Position numbers and translations under genes: made by a program
Assembly: GCA_049325095.1 (NCBI GenBank)
Contig: JBMOPO010000037.1
Coordinates: 1 to 64,000 of the forward strand
DNA length: 64,000 bases
Reading direction: 5' to 3'
DNA from: JAGPUQ01 sp049325095
GTDB taxonomy: Bacteria; Pseudomonadota; Gammaproteobacteria; Pseudomonadales; Porticoccaceae
Notes under the pieces: model-generated
Database searches by the model: none
Told to the model about the DNA's origin: nothing
The model's input: the letters and a program-made list of their open reading frames with translations, nothing else
Part shown: piece after piece, positions 46,764 to 55,137 of the stretch
How the letters are laid out: each line of letters starts with the position of its first letter
Numbering within the stretch: the first letter of the stretch is position 1

Positions 46764-47576
46764 ATGGCCGGCAGCTTGGCAAGAGTGCGCGTGGTGCTGG
46801 TCAACACCAGCCATCCCGGCAATATCGGCGCCGCCGCCCGGGCCATGAAGAACATGGGGCTCGATCGCCTGTACCTGGTCGCACCGCGCGAATTTCCCGC
46901 GCCGCGGGCCCTGTGGCGGGCGGCGGGGGCGGCCGACGTCCTCGCGCGGGTGGTGGTGGTCGAGCGCCTCGCCGAGGCGATCGCCGACTGCGGCCTGGTG
47001 GTCGGCACCAGCGCCCGCGAGCGGCGGATTCCCTGGCCGGTGCTGGATCCCCGCGAATGCGGCCAGCGCGTCTGGGCCGAGTCCGCCCAGCACGAGGTGG
47101 CGCTGGTGTTCGGGCGCGAGGATCGGGGGCTCACCAACGAGGAACTCGCCCAGTGCGGCTTCCACGTCCATATCCCGGCCAATCCGGAGTACAGCTCGCT
47201 CAACCTGGCGGCCGCGGTGCAGGTGCTGACCTATGAGCTGCGGATGGCGGCCCTGGGCGACGCGGTGCACCCGGCATCCCGGCGCTGGGACGTGCCCCCG
47301 GCCCGGGCCGCGGACATCGAGTGCTATTTCGAGCATCTGGAACAGGTGTTGACCCAGATCGGGTTCCACGATCCGGACAATCCCCGGCAGACGATGGCGC
47401 GGCTGCGCCGGCTGCTGGCGCGGATTCGCCCGGACCGGATGGAGCTGTCGATACTGCGCGGAGTGCTCACCGCCATGCAGAACTTCGTCTGGCGGGCGCA
47501 AACCGATGCCGCCGGGCGCGCGGATGCGGCGCCGGACCGGGTGGCCGGCGGACCGCCCGGGAGCCGCGGGCCTTGA
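46764..47576 (+). CDS. trmJ: tRNA (cytidine/uridine-2'-O)-methyltransferase TrmJ
   Basis: A 270-residue SPOUT methyltransferase acting on position 32 of tRNAs. Conserved: NTSHPGNIGAAARAMKNMGL near residues 13-32, FGREDRGLTNEEL near 118, and NPEYSSLNLAAAVQ near 142. ATG 46764 is chosen by family length; TTG 46740 and ATG 46746 are possible. A -10-like TACACT lies at 46730. The iscS frame begins near its end. Confidence 0.92.
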   Translation: MAGSLARVRVVLVNTSHPGNIGAAARAMKNMGLDRLYLVAPREFPAPRALWRAAGAADVLARVVVVERLAEAIADCGLVVGTSARERRIPWPVLDPRECGQRVWAESAQHEVALVFGREDRGLTNEELAQCGFHVHIPANPEYSSLNLAAAVQVLTYELRMAALGDAVHPASRRWDVPPARAADIECYFEHLEQVLTQIGFHDPDNPRQTMARLRRLLARIRPDRMELSILRGVLTAMQNFVWRAQTDAAGRADAAPDRVAGGPPGSRGP

Positions 47577-47620
47577 GCGCTCCGCAGTCCCGCGGCGGCG
47601 GGCGCGGCGAGGCGTCGGCC

Positions 47621-48832
47621 GTGACCGGCCTGCCGCTGTATTTCGATTACGCGGCCACCACCCCGGTCGATCCGCGGGTGGCCGAGCGCATGGCCGGGTT
47701 TCTGACCCGGGACGGCGTGTTCGGCAACCCGGCTTCGCGGACCCATCGCTATGGCTGGCAGGCCGAGGCGGCGGTCGAGGAGGCCCGCGCCCAGGTGGCC
47801 GAGGCGCTCAACGCCGACCCCCGCGAGATCGTCTGGACCTCGGGCGCCACCGAAGCGGACAACCTCGCCCTCAAGGGGGCCGCCGGCGGACTGCGGGAGC
47901 GCGGCCGGCACCTGGTCACCTCGCGGGTCGAACACAAGGCGGTGCTGGACACCTGCCGCTACCTGGAGACCCAGGGCTTCGAGGTGACCTGGCTGGATCC
48001 CGATCCCGGCGGCCTGATCCGGCCGCAGGCGGTGGCGGAGGCGCTGCGTCCGGACACCTGCCTGGTGTCGATCATGCACGTCAACAACGAGCTGGGCAGC
48101 GTCAACGACATCGCGGCGATCGGCGCCCTGTGCCGCGCGCGCGGCGTGATCTGCCACGTCGATGCGGCGCAGAGCCCGGGCAAGATCGGTCTCGATCTGG
48201 CGCGACTGCCGGTGGACCTGCTGTCGCTGTCGGCGCACAAGGCCTACGGGCCCAAGGGCATCGGCGCACTGTACGTGCGGCGCGGCGCCGGGGTGCGGCT
48301 CGAGGCCCAGATGCACGGCGGCGGCCACGAGCGCGGCCTGCGCTCCGGGACCCTGGCGACCCACCAGATCGTGGGCATGGGCGAGGCCCTGCGTCTGGCC
48401 AGCGCCGAACTCGAGGCCGAGGTGCAGCGGCTCGAAGCGCTGCGCCGCCGCTTTCGCGCGGCGCTCGCCGATCTCCCGCAGGTCTATCTGAACGGCTCGC
48501 GCAGCCGCCGCGTGCCCGGCATCCTCAGCCTGAGTTTCGGCGGCGTCGAGGGCGAGGCGCTGCTGCTGGGGCTGAAGGACGTCGCGGTCTCCACCGGCTC
48601 CGCCTGCACTTCCGCCAGCCTGGAGCCCTCCCATGTGCTGCGCGCCCTGGGCCTGCCCGACGCGCTCGCCCATGCGACCCTGAGGTTCAGTTTCGGCCGC
48701 TACACGACGCCGGCCGAGATCGACGCCGCGGCCGCGGCGGTGCACCGGGTGGTCGGCGGATTGCGCGGCGGCCGGCCGCTGCCGCCGAGCGACCGCATTC
48801 CCTGGGCGGAGGGGAGCGACGGGCCGGCGTGA
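47621..48832 (+). CDS. iscS: Cysteine desulfurase IscS
   Basis: A 403-residue PLP enzyme that releases sulfur from cysteine for Fe-S clusters and tRNA thiolation. Very close to E. coli IscS: DYAATTPVDPRVAERM at the start, PLP lysine in SAHKAYGPKG, and active cysteine in STGSACTSASLEPSHVLRALG. GTG 47621 is chosen; TTG 47573, overlapping the trmJ stop, is possible. The C terminus departs from E. coli and lacks the usual end. Neither iscR before it nor iscU after it is present. Confidence 0.93.
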   Translation: MTGLPLYFDYAATTPVDPRVAERMAGFLTRDGVFGNPASRTHRYGWQAEAAVEEARAQVAEALNADPREIVWTSGATEADNLALKGAAGGLRERGRHLVTSRVEHKAVLDTCRYLETQGFEVTWLDPDPGGLIRPQAVAEALRPDTCLVSIMHVNNELGSVNDIAAIGALCRARGVICHVDAAQSPGKIGLDLARLPVDLLSLSAHKAYGPKGIGALYVRRGAGVRLEAQMHGGGHERGLRSGTLATHQIVGMGEALRLASAELEAEVQRLEALRRRFRAALADLPQVYLNGSRSRRVPGILSLSFGGVEGEALLLGLKDVAVSTGSACTSASLEPSHVLRALGLPDALAHATLRFSFGRYTTPAEIDAAAAAVHRVVGGLRGGRPLPPSDRIPWAEGSDGPA

Positions 48833-48864
48833 GCGGCCGTGCGGGTCGCCGCGGCACTCGGCAC

Positions 48865-49016
48865 TCGGAGTCGTGAAGCAATGCACGTCCTTTGGATTGC
48901 TTTGTCGCGAGTCGGTACAGGCCCGGACTCGCTCCCGTAAATCAAGCACTGGCGTGCTTGATTTGCGACCGGCCTTCCCTGGCCGGGCTTCGAGCTTGAA
49001 AAATTCACCAGCTCTC
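48865..49016 (-). repeat. Structured intergenic element, full length, inverted (copy 3)
   Basis: Read on the minus strand it starts near 49016 with TGAGAGCTGGTGAATTTTT and ends near 48865. Stems keep pairing while the bases change: stem 3 is AAATCAAGCAC/GTGCTTGATTT, stem 4 is GCGAGTC/GACTCGC against GCAAGTC/GACTTGC in copy 1, and stem 5 is AAGCAAT/ATTGCTT. It is the only copy on the minus strand. It lies between iscS and the GGDEF/EAL gene, opposite in direction to copy 4 on the other side of that gene. Confidence 0.9.
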
Positions 49017-49130
49017 ACCGCCGGATCCCGGCCGGTGCTGCGCCCCGCCTCCGCGGGCGCTGTGTCCGCCGGGTCCGCTATACTCGGCATACTTCAGGAT
49101 GATGGTTGCGCAGATGCGTGACTCCGGTCG

Positions 49131-50957
49131 ATGGCTCAGGGTCTGGGGGCGACTGCGCCGCCGCGCGCGGGGGGACCGCCGGTGACCGATCCCCGGATCG
49201 ACCTGCACCGGCGGGTGGTCGAAACCGCACCCTTCGGGGTGCTCTTCTTCGCCTACGGCGTCTGTGTCGAGGTCAACCCGGCGGCGCTCGAACTGCTGGG
49301 GTGCGAGCGCGACCAGGTGCTCGGCCACGATTTGGAAACCCTGGCGCCGGAGGATTCGGTCGCCCTGGCGTCGCTCACGGAGCGGATCCGCGATGCCCTG
49401 AGCGAGGGCGCCCCCCAGGTATCCTGGGAGCTGCGCGCCGCGGATGACCGGCGGCGGTTTCTCGTCCAGCTCGGAGTCGGCGCGGGCCAGCGGAGCGGGG
49501 AGCTGGTGGTCGCCATCTATCCGCAGTTCGGCGCCGAGGCCGCGGAGTCGGGCGCCGCCGACCCGCGGCGGGCGCCGTCGCGCAGCTCGGTGCTCCGCAA
49601 GCTGGGCGGCGCGGTGGAGCGGCGGCGCGGGGTGTACCGCGACGAGCTCACCCGGCTCCCGACCCGGCAGGCGATGCTCGACCATCTGCGGGCGACCTGG
49701 AGCGGGCCGGGCGCCGCGGCGGGCTGCGCTGCGCTGATGCTGATCGATCTGGACCACTTCAAGGACATCAACGACTCCTGGGGGCACGAGCTGGGCGACC
49801 GGGTACTGGCGCGGGTGGCCCAGTCGCTGCACCGGCAGATGAGCGCGGCCGGCGCGCCGGCGGGCGCCTTTCTCGCCCGCCTGGCCGGCGACGAATTCGC
49901 GCTGTTCGTCCCCGGGCTCGGCGAGACCCTCACCGAGGCCGCGGTGCGCGCCCGGGCGCTCGCCGAGGTGTTGCGGGAGCTGGTGGCGACGCCGATTTTT
50001 CTCGATGGCGCCGAGTTCGCCCTGACCGCGAGCGTCGGGATTTCGCTGCTCAACGACGCCACGCTGGAGCCGGAACGCGCGCTCCAGTACGCCGATACGG
50101 CCATGTACGAAGCCAAGCGCAAGGGCCGCAACGGCTGCGCCTTCTTCGATCGCGCCATCGCCGCCAAGGCCCAGCGGCAGGTGGCGCTCAACACCCGGCT
50201 GCGCAAGGCCGTCGACAACCAGGAGTTCGTCCTCTACGTGCAGCCGATCATGACGGTGGCGCACGACCATCTGATCGGCGGAGAGGTGTTGCTGCGCTGG
50301 ATCAACAGCGACCGGGTGACCAGCATGCCGGCCGAATTCATTCCGCTGCTGGAGAAATCCGGCCTCATCGTCGACGTCGGTCACTGGGTGATCCGCACCG
50401 CCTGCGAGCATCTGCGCGGCTTTCTCGACGCCGGTGTGTGGCGCGCCGACATGCAGTTGCACATCAACGTCAGCCGGCGCCAGTTCCAGGACCAGAGGCT
50501 GCTCGAAGTCATCGAGCACAGCCTGCGCAGTTACGATATTGATCCGGGACTGCTCGCGTTCGAGATCACCGAGACCCTGGCCATGGAGGACGTCGAGGCC
50601 GCGGTTGCCAAGATGCACGCGGTCAAGGCCATGGGCGGGCGGTTTGCGGTGGACGATTTCGGCGTCGGGTATTCGTCGATGAGCGCCCTGCGCAGACTGC
50701 CCTTCGACTGGCTCAAGATCGACCGGGAGTTCATTCGCAACGTCCATCGGGACCCCGACGCGCGGGGCATCGTCGAGGCGATTCTCGGGGTATCCCGGCA
50801 GTACGGGCTCAAGGTGACCGCCGAGGGTGTGGAGGATGCCGCGGCCCTGGAACTGTTGCGGCAGATCGGGTGCGACAGCTATCAGGGCGCGCTCTACAGC
50901 ATGCCGGTTCCGGTGGAGCGGTTCGGCGCGCTGCTCGCCGCCACGGCCGCCGCCTGA
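49131..50957 (+). CDS. PAS-GGDEF-EAL cyclic-di-GMP enzyme
   Basis: A 608-residue soluble protein: PAS-like sensor (about 25-130), GGDEF domain (about 170-345) with active-site LAGDEFALF, and EAL domain (about 360-600) with EVLLRW, FEITET, DDFGVGYSS, KIDREF and AEGVE. AGDEF and EVL are conservative variants, so either activity could remain. No membrane helix. ATG 49131 is used; GTG 49182 is possible. A -10-like TATACT is at 49079. It is bracketed by inverted copies 3 and 4 of the structured element, and its TGA abuts copy 4. Confidence 0.9.
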   Translation: MAQGLGATAPPRAGGPPVTDPRIDLHRRVVETAPFGVLFFAYGVCVEVNPAALELLGCERDQVLGHDLETLAPEDSVALASLTERIRDALSEGAPQVSWELRAADDRRRFLVQLGVGAGQRSGELVVAIYPQFGAEAAESGAADPRRAPSRSSVLRKLGGAVERRRGVYRDELTRLPTRQAMLDHLRATWSGPGAAAGCAALMLIDLDHFKDINDSWGHELGDRVLARVAQSLHRQMSAAGAPAGAFLARLAGDEFALFVPGLGETLTEAAVRARALAEVLRELVATPIFLDGAEFALTASVGISLLNDATLEPERALQYADTAMYEAKRKGRNGCAFFDRAIAAKAQRQVALNTRLRKAVDNQEFVLYVQPIMTVAHDHLIGGEVLLRWINSDRVTSMPAEFIPLLEKSGLIVDVGHWVIRTACEHLRGFLDAGVWRADMQLHINVSRRQFQDQRLLEVIEHSLRSYDIDPGLLAFEITETLAMEDVEAAVAKMHAVKAMGGRFAVDDFGVGYSSMSALRRLPFDWLKIDREFIRNVHRDPDARGIVEAILGVSRQYGLKVTAEGVEDAAALELLRQIGCDSYQGALYSMPVPVERFGALLAATAAA

Positions 50958-51023
50958 GCTGGTGAATTTTTCAAGCTTGCGACGGAAGCAGTGCACAGGA
51001 CGCGCATGGCTTCACCGACGCTG
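50958..51023 (+). repeat. Structured intergenic element, internally deleted (copy 4)
   Basis: A 66-bp version that joins the left end (GCTGGTGAATTTTTCAAGC) directly to the end of stem 4 (TTGCGACGGAAGC), so stems 2, 3 and most of 4 are gone. Stem 5 keeps GAAGC/GCTTC and the outer ends keep GGTGAA/TTCACC. It follows the TGA of the GGDEF/EAL gene and precedes the ndk promoter. Confidence 0.85.
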
Positions 51024-51038
51024 AGCCCCGGGTTTTCC

Positions 51039-51068
51039 TTGTCTCCCCCCGCCCGCGGAGAGTAGAAT
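51039..51068 (+). promoter_or_regulatory. Probable ndk promoter
   Basis: TTGTCT (51039-51044) and TAGAAT (51063-51068) are separated by 18 bp. They lie 65 bp before the ndk start and just after copy 4 of the structured element. The -10 box is good, the -35 box moderate. Confidence 0.45.
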
Positions 51069-51132
51069 CTGCGCCCTTTCGCAACTGGCGGGTGTTCCCC
51101 CGGGTATGCCCCGCACGCCGGAGTCCGATGTC

Positions 51133-51558
51133 ATGCCCATTGAGCGCACCCTGTCCATCATCAAGCCGGACGCCGTGGCCCGCAATCTGATTGGCGAAAT
51201 CATCGCCCGGTTCGAGAAGGCGGGCTTGCGGGTGGTCGGCTGCCGCATGCTCTGCCTGTCCCGCGAGCAGGCCGAGGGGTTCTACGCCGAGCACCGGGAG
51301 CGGCCCTTTTTCGGCGACCTGGTGGCCTTCATGACCTCCGGGCCGGTGATCGTGCAGGTGCTGGAGGGCGAAAACGCCATCGCGCTCAACCGGGAATTGA
51401 TGGGCGCCACCAACCCCCGGGAGGCGGCGCCCGGCACCATCCGCGCCGATTTCGCCGAATCCATCGACGCCAACGCGGTGCACGGATCGGACTCGCGGGC
51501 CGCGGCCGAGCGGGAGATCGCCTACTTCTTCAATGGGAGCGAACTCCACGCCCGTTGA
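51133..51558 (+). CDS. ndk: Nucleoside diphosphate kinase
   Basis: A 141-residue enzyme that balances nucleoside triphosphate pools. SIIKPDAV near the start and the phosphorylated histidine H117 in NAVHGSDS are both present. ATG 51133 (MPIERTLSI) fits the family; an upstream in-frame ATG at 51106 would add nine residues. First gene of the conserved ndk-to-der order. Confidence 0.97.
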   Translation: MPIERTLSIIKPDAVARNLIGEIIARFEKAGLRVVGCRMLCLSREQAEGFYAEHRERPFFGDLVAFMTSGPVIVQVLEGENAIALNRELMGATNPREAAPGTIRADFAESIDANAVHGSDSRAAAEREIAYFFNGSELHAR

Positions 51559-51695
51559 CCGCGGTTGCGGCGGCGGCCAACATCGGCGGGCGGGAAGCCC
51601 CCGCGAGTGGTGCCGGTGCGCGGTAGCCGGTGCCGACCTCCCGGACCTCCGCCGGCAGCGGGCGGGTTCGCTGCGACAGCATTTGCGGTGACCTC

Positions 51696-52823
51696 ATGAG
51701 CAAAATCAACCTGCTCGGCCAGACCTCCGCGCAACTCGGCGACTTTTTCGAAGCCCTGGGTGAGCGCCGGTTTCGCGCCGGCCAGGTGTTGAAGTGGATC
51801 CACCAGCGCGGGGTGACCGATTTCCAGGCGATGACCGACCTGGGGCGGGCGCTGCGCGACCGGCTGACCGCGGTCGCCGAGGTGCGGCCGCCGGAAGTGG
51901 TGAGTCAGCACGAGGCCGCGGACGGTACCTGCAAGTGGCTGGTGCGGGTTGACGGCGGCGACTGCGTGGAAACCGTCTACATCCCCGAGCGGGACCGGGG
52001 CACGCTGTGCATTTCCTCCCAGATCGGCTGCGCCCTGGATTGCAGCTTCTGCGCCACCGGCAAGCAGGGGTTCAATCGCGATCTGACCTCCGCCGAGATC
52101 ATCGGCCAACTGTGGATCGCCCGGCGGGCGCTGGGCAGCTTCGGCGGCGGGGCGGGGCGGCGGATCACCAACACGGTGATGATGGGCATGGGCGAGCCGC
52201 TGCTCAACTTCGACCCGGTGGTGGCGGCGCTCAACCTGATGCTGGACGACAACGCCTACGGCCTGTCCAAGCGCCGGGTCACGCTGAGCACCGCGGGGGT
52301 GGTGCCCATGCTGGATCGGCTCGGCGAGGTCACCGATGTCTCGCTGGCGATCTCCCTGCATGCGCCCAATGACGCCCTGCGCGATCGGCTGGTGCCGCTC
52401 AACCGCAAGTACCCCATCGCCCGGTTGCTGGAATCGGCGCGCGGCTATCTGCGCCGGCTCCCCGATACCCGCCGGCGCATCACCATCGAGTACACCCTGA
52501 TCGACGGCGTCAACGATGCGCCCGACCAGGCCCGGGAGCTGGCCGCGCTGTTGCGCGACACCCCTTGCAAGATCAACCTGATCCCCTTCAACCCCTTTCC
52601 CGGTACCGGCTATCGCCCGGTGGGTGCGGCGACCCTCGACCGGTTCAGGGATATCCTCGCCGCCGAGGGGTACACTGTCACCGTCCGCGCGACCCGCGGC
52701 GACGAGATCGCGGCGGCCTGCGGGCAACTGGCCGGGGCGGTCAACGACCGTACGCGGCGCAGCGACCGCCAGCGGCAGCGGATGGCGGACGAAGAACGCA
52801 TCCTGAGGGTGATCGGTGACTAG
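51696..52823 (+). CDS. rlmN: Dual-specificity RNA methyltransferase RlmN
   Basis: A 375-residue radical SAM enzyme that methylates C2 of adenosine in 23S rRNA and some tRNAs. Cluster motif CALDCSFCATG near residue 112, then MGMGEPLLNFD near 165, and the methyl-carrying C-terminal cysteine in RGDEIAAACGQLAG near 343. ATG 51696 (MSKINLLGQTS) fits homologues. It overlaps the GTG start of pilF by 8 bp. Confidence 0.96.
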   Translation: MSKINLLGQTSAQLGDFFEALGERRFRAGQVLKWIHQRGVTDFQAMTDLGRALRDRLTAVAEVRPPEVVSQHEAADGTCKWLVRVDGGDCVETVYIPERDRGTLCISSQIGCALDCSFCATGKQGFNRDLTSAEIIGQLWIARRALGSFGGGAGRRITNTVMMGMGEPLLNFDPVVAALNLMLDDNAYGLSKRRVTLSTAGVVPMLDRLGEVTDVSLAISLHAPNDALRDRLVPLNRKYPIARLLESARGYLRRLPDTRRRITIEYTLIDGVNDAPDQARELAALLRDTPCKINLIPFNPFPGTGYRPVGAATLDRFRDILAAEGYTVTVRATRGDEIAAACGQLAGAVNDRTRRSDRQRQRMADEERILRVIGD

Positions 52824-53631
52824 ACAGCGTGGCAGGATATGGCTCCTGGCGGCCGTGATGGCGGCGGCGCTGGGGTGTACCACGACCACCAAGACCACCA
52901 GCAGCACCCTGACCACCAGCAGTCCGGAAGAAAAGAGCAGAGATGAGAAGCGCCAGGACGCGCTGGCCAACTACGTGCAGGTGGGCATGGGCTACATCGG
53001 CCAGCGCAATCGCGAGCAGGCGCGACTGAACCTGCTGCGCGCGCTGGAGATCGATCAGCGCTCGCCGGCCGCCCACAACGGCATGGCGCTGCTCTATCAG
53101 CTGGAGCGGGATCCGGAGCGGGCCGAGGATCATTTCCGCAAGGCCCTGCGCTACGACCGCAACTTTACGCCGGCGCGCAACAATTACGGCGTTTTCCTGG
53201 CGTCCATGGAGCGCTACCCGGAGGCCCTCGAGCAGTTTCGGGCCGCGGCCGGGGACGTCAACTACAGTCTCCGCCCGCAGGTATTCCTGAGTCTCGGAGT
53301 GGTGGCCGCTCGCCTGGGCAGGGCGGAGGAGGCGCGCGAGGCCTGGGAGCGGGCGATCGCCCTCGACCCCGCCATGGGTGCGCCCTATCTGGAACTCGCC
53401 GAATACCACTTCAAGCGCGCGGATTACCCGCTGGCCAAGCAGTATCTCGCCGCCCATGGCAAGCGCGCCAAGCCGTCCGCCCGCAGCCTGTGGCTGGAGG
53501 TACGGGTCGAGGCCGCCTTCGGCGATACCGACGCCCTGGCCAGCAAGGGGCTGGCGCTGCGCAAGCTGTTTCCCTACGCGCCGGAGACCCTGGAGTACCA
53601 GCAATGGGTCGAGCGCCGTGGCCGGCAGTGA
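52816..53631 (+). CDS. pilF: Type IV pilus assembly lipoprotein PilF/PilW
   Basis: A 271-residue outer-membrane lipoprotein (pilotin) that helps the PilQ secretin assemble. Signal peptide with lipobox AALGC at about residues 17-21, a Thr/Ser-rich linker, then at least four TPR units starting about residue 55 (YVQVGMGYIGQRN, AHNGMALLYQLERD, ARNNYGVFLASMERY). Start is GTG 52816 within the rlmN end. Fits with the FimX-like and pilin genes elsewhere in the window. Confidence 0.93.
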   Translation: MTRQRGRIWLLAAVMAAALGCTTTTKTTSSTLTTSSPEEKSRDEKRQDALANYVQVGMGYIGQRNREQARLNLLRALEIDQRSPAAHNGMALLYQLERDPERAEDHFRKALRYDRNFTPARNNYGVFLASMERYPEALEQFRAAAGDVNYSLRPQVFLSLGVVAARLGRAEEAREAWERAIALDPAMGAPYLELAEYHFKRADYPLAKQYLAAHGKRAKPSARSLWLEVRVEAAFGDTDALASKGLALRKLFPYAPETLEYQQWVERRGRQ

Positions 53632-54004
53632 TGAGTCCGCAGCGCGCCTGCCGCTGCCCGGAGTGGCGTTGCGCAAGGCGCGTACCGAGCGCGGGCTGAC
53701 GCTCGAAGAGGTGGCCGCCGCGACGCGCATCCCGCTGCGCTCGCTGGTTGCGCTGGAGGCGGACGACTATGCGCGGCTGCCGGCCGCCGTCTATGTGCGG
53801 GGCTATCTCCGCCTCTGCGGCGGCCTGCTCGGGCTCGATCCGGAGCCTTTGATGGACGATTTCGAAATGCAGCTCCGGGCCCATCGCGGCGCTCCGGACC
53901 CGCCGATGATCGCCGGCCGCCGCCGGCCGTTGCTGTTGGGGATCGGCGCGCTGGCCGCGCTGGCGGCGCTGGTGGCCGGTGTCATGATGGCTTGGTCGAG
54001 GTAG
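53618..54004 (+). CDS. Short RodZ-like helix-turn-helix membrane protein
   Basis: A 128-residue protein in the rodZ position between pilF and ispG. Residues about 12-80 form the cytoplasmic HTH domain (LRKARTERGLTLEEVAAATR, YVRGYLRLCGGLLGLD), and residues about 103-125 a membrane helix. It stops there: the periplasmic half of normal RodZ (about 330 residues) is absent. GTG 53618 overlaps the pilF end by 14 bp. RodZ organises MreB and cell shape; whether this short form can do so is open. Confidence 0.85.
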   Translation: MAGSDESAARLPLPGVALRKARTERGLTLEEVAAATRIPLRSLVALEADDYARLPAAVYVRGYLRLCGGLLGLDPEPLMDDFEMQLRAHRGAPDPPMIAGRRRPLLLGIGALAALAALVAGVMMAWSR

Positions 54005-54009
54005 AGGCG

Positions 54010-55122
54010 ATGCAGCAGGAATCCGGCATCCGCCGGCGGCATTCCCGGCGGATCATGGTGGGCCAGGTGGCGGTCGGGGGCGGTGCGCCGATCTCGGTGC
54101 AGAGCATGACCAACACCGAGACCACCGACGTGGCGGCCACGGTCGCCCAGGTGCGCGCGATCGCGGCGGCGGGCGCGGACATCGTGCGCGTCTCGGTGCC
54201 TTCGCTCGCGGCCGCCGAGGCCTTCGGCGCCATTCGCAGGCAGGTATCCGTACCCCTGGTGGCCGACATCCACTTCGACTACCGGATCGCCCTGCGGGTG
54301 CTGGAGCTCGGCGTGGACTGTCTGCGCATCAATCCCGGCAACATCGGCCGCCGGGAGCGGGTGCGGGCGGTGGTCGAAAAGGCGCGCGATCTGGGCGTGC
54401 CGATCCGGATCGGGGTCAACGCGGGCTCCCTGGAAAAGGATCTGCAACTGAAATACGGCGAGCCGACGCCCGAGGCCCTGGTGGAGTCCGCGTTGCGCCA
54501 CATCGAGATCCTGGACCAACTGGACTTTCACGAATTCAAGGTCAGCCTCAAGGCATCCGACCTGTTCATGGCGATGGCCGCCTATCGCCTGATCGCCGGC
54601 CAGATCGACAGTCCCCTGCATCTGGGGATCACCGAAGCCGGCGGCCCCAGGTCCGGGACGGTGAAGTCGGCGATCGGCCTGGGCGCGCTGCTGCTGGAGG
54701 GCATCGGCGATACCCTGCGTATCTCGCTGGCCGCCGATCCGGTGGAGGAGGTGCGGGTCGGTTGGGACCTGCTCAAGGCGCTGCGGTTGCGCTCGCGCGG
54801 CATCAATCTGATCGCCTGTCCGAGCTGTTCGCGACAGAATTTCGACGTGATCGCCACGGTCAATGCCCTCGAAGAGCGGCTCGCCGACATCACCGAGCCC
54901 CTCGACGTGGCGGTGATCGGCTGCATCGTCAACGGCCCGGGCGAGGCCCGGGTGGCCGATCTGGGACTCACCGGAGGCACGCCCCGGCACCTCCTCTACC
55001 GGCACGGCAAGGTCGAGGGCAAGCTCGACAAGGCCGATCTCGTCGATCAGCTCGAACAGCACATTCGCGCTACAATCCGCGCGCGCGCCGCGGCCGACCC
55101 CGCCATCATCGCGCGCGGCTGA
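54010..55122 (+). CDS. ispG: 4-hydroxy-3-methylbut-2-enyl diphosphate synthase (IspG)
   Basis: A 370-residue Fe-S enzyme of the MEP isoprenoid pathway. N-terminal TIM barrel with VQSMTNTETTDV and HFDYRIA; C-terminal cluster ligands CPSC near 272 and the cysteine in GCIVNGPGE near 307. Start ATG 54010 has TAGAGG upstream and lies 5 bp after the rodZ-like stop. Confidence 0.97.
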   Translation: MQQESGIRRRHSRRIMVGQVAVGGGAPISVQSMTNTETTDVAATVAQVRAIAAAGADIVRVSVPSLAAAEAFGAIRRQVSVPLVADIHFDYRIALRVLELGVDCLRINPGNIGRRERVRAVVEKARDLGVPIRIGVNAGSLEKDLQLKYGEPTPEALVESALRHIEILDQLDFHEFKVSLKASDLFMAMAAYRLIAGQIDSPLHLGITEAGGPRSGTVKSAIGLGALLLEGIGDTLRISLAADPVEEVRVGWDLLKALRLRSRGINLIACPSCSRQNFDVIATVNALEERLADITEPLDVAVIGCIVNGPGEARVADLGLTGGTPRHLLYRHGKVEGKLDKADLVDQLEQHIRATIRARAAADPAIIARG

Positions 55123-55137
55123 ACCCAGGTATCGCCC

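Noticed and set aside
50958..51068. Copy 4 of the element as the ndk promoter itself
   Set aside because: The -35 and -10 boxes lie after the element end, so it is upstream of, not part of, the likely promoter.
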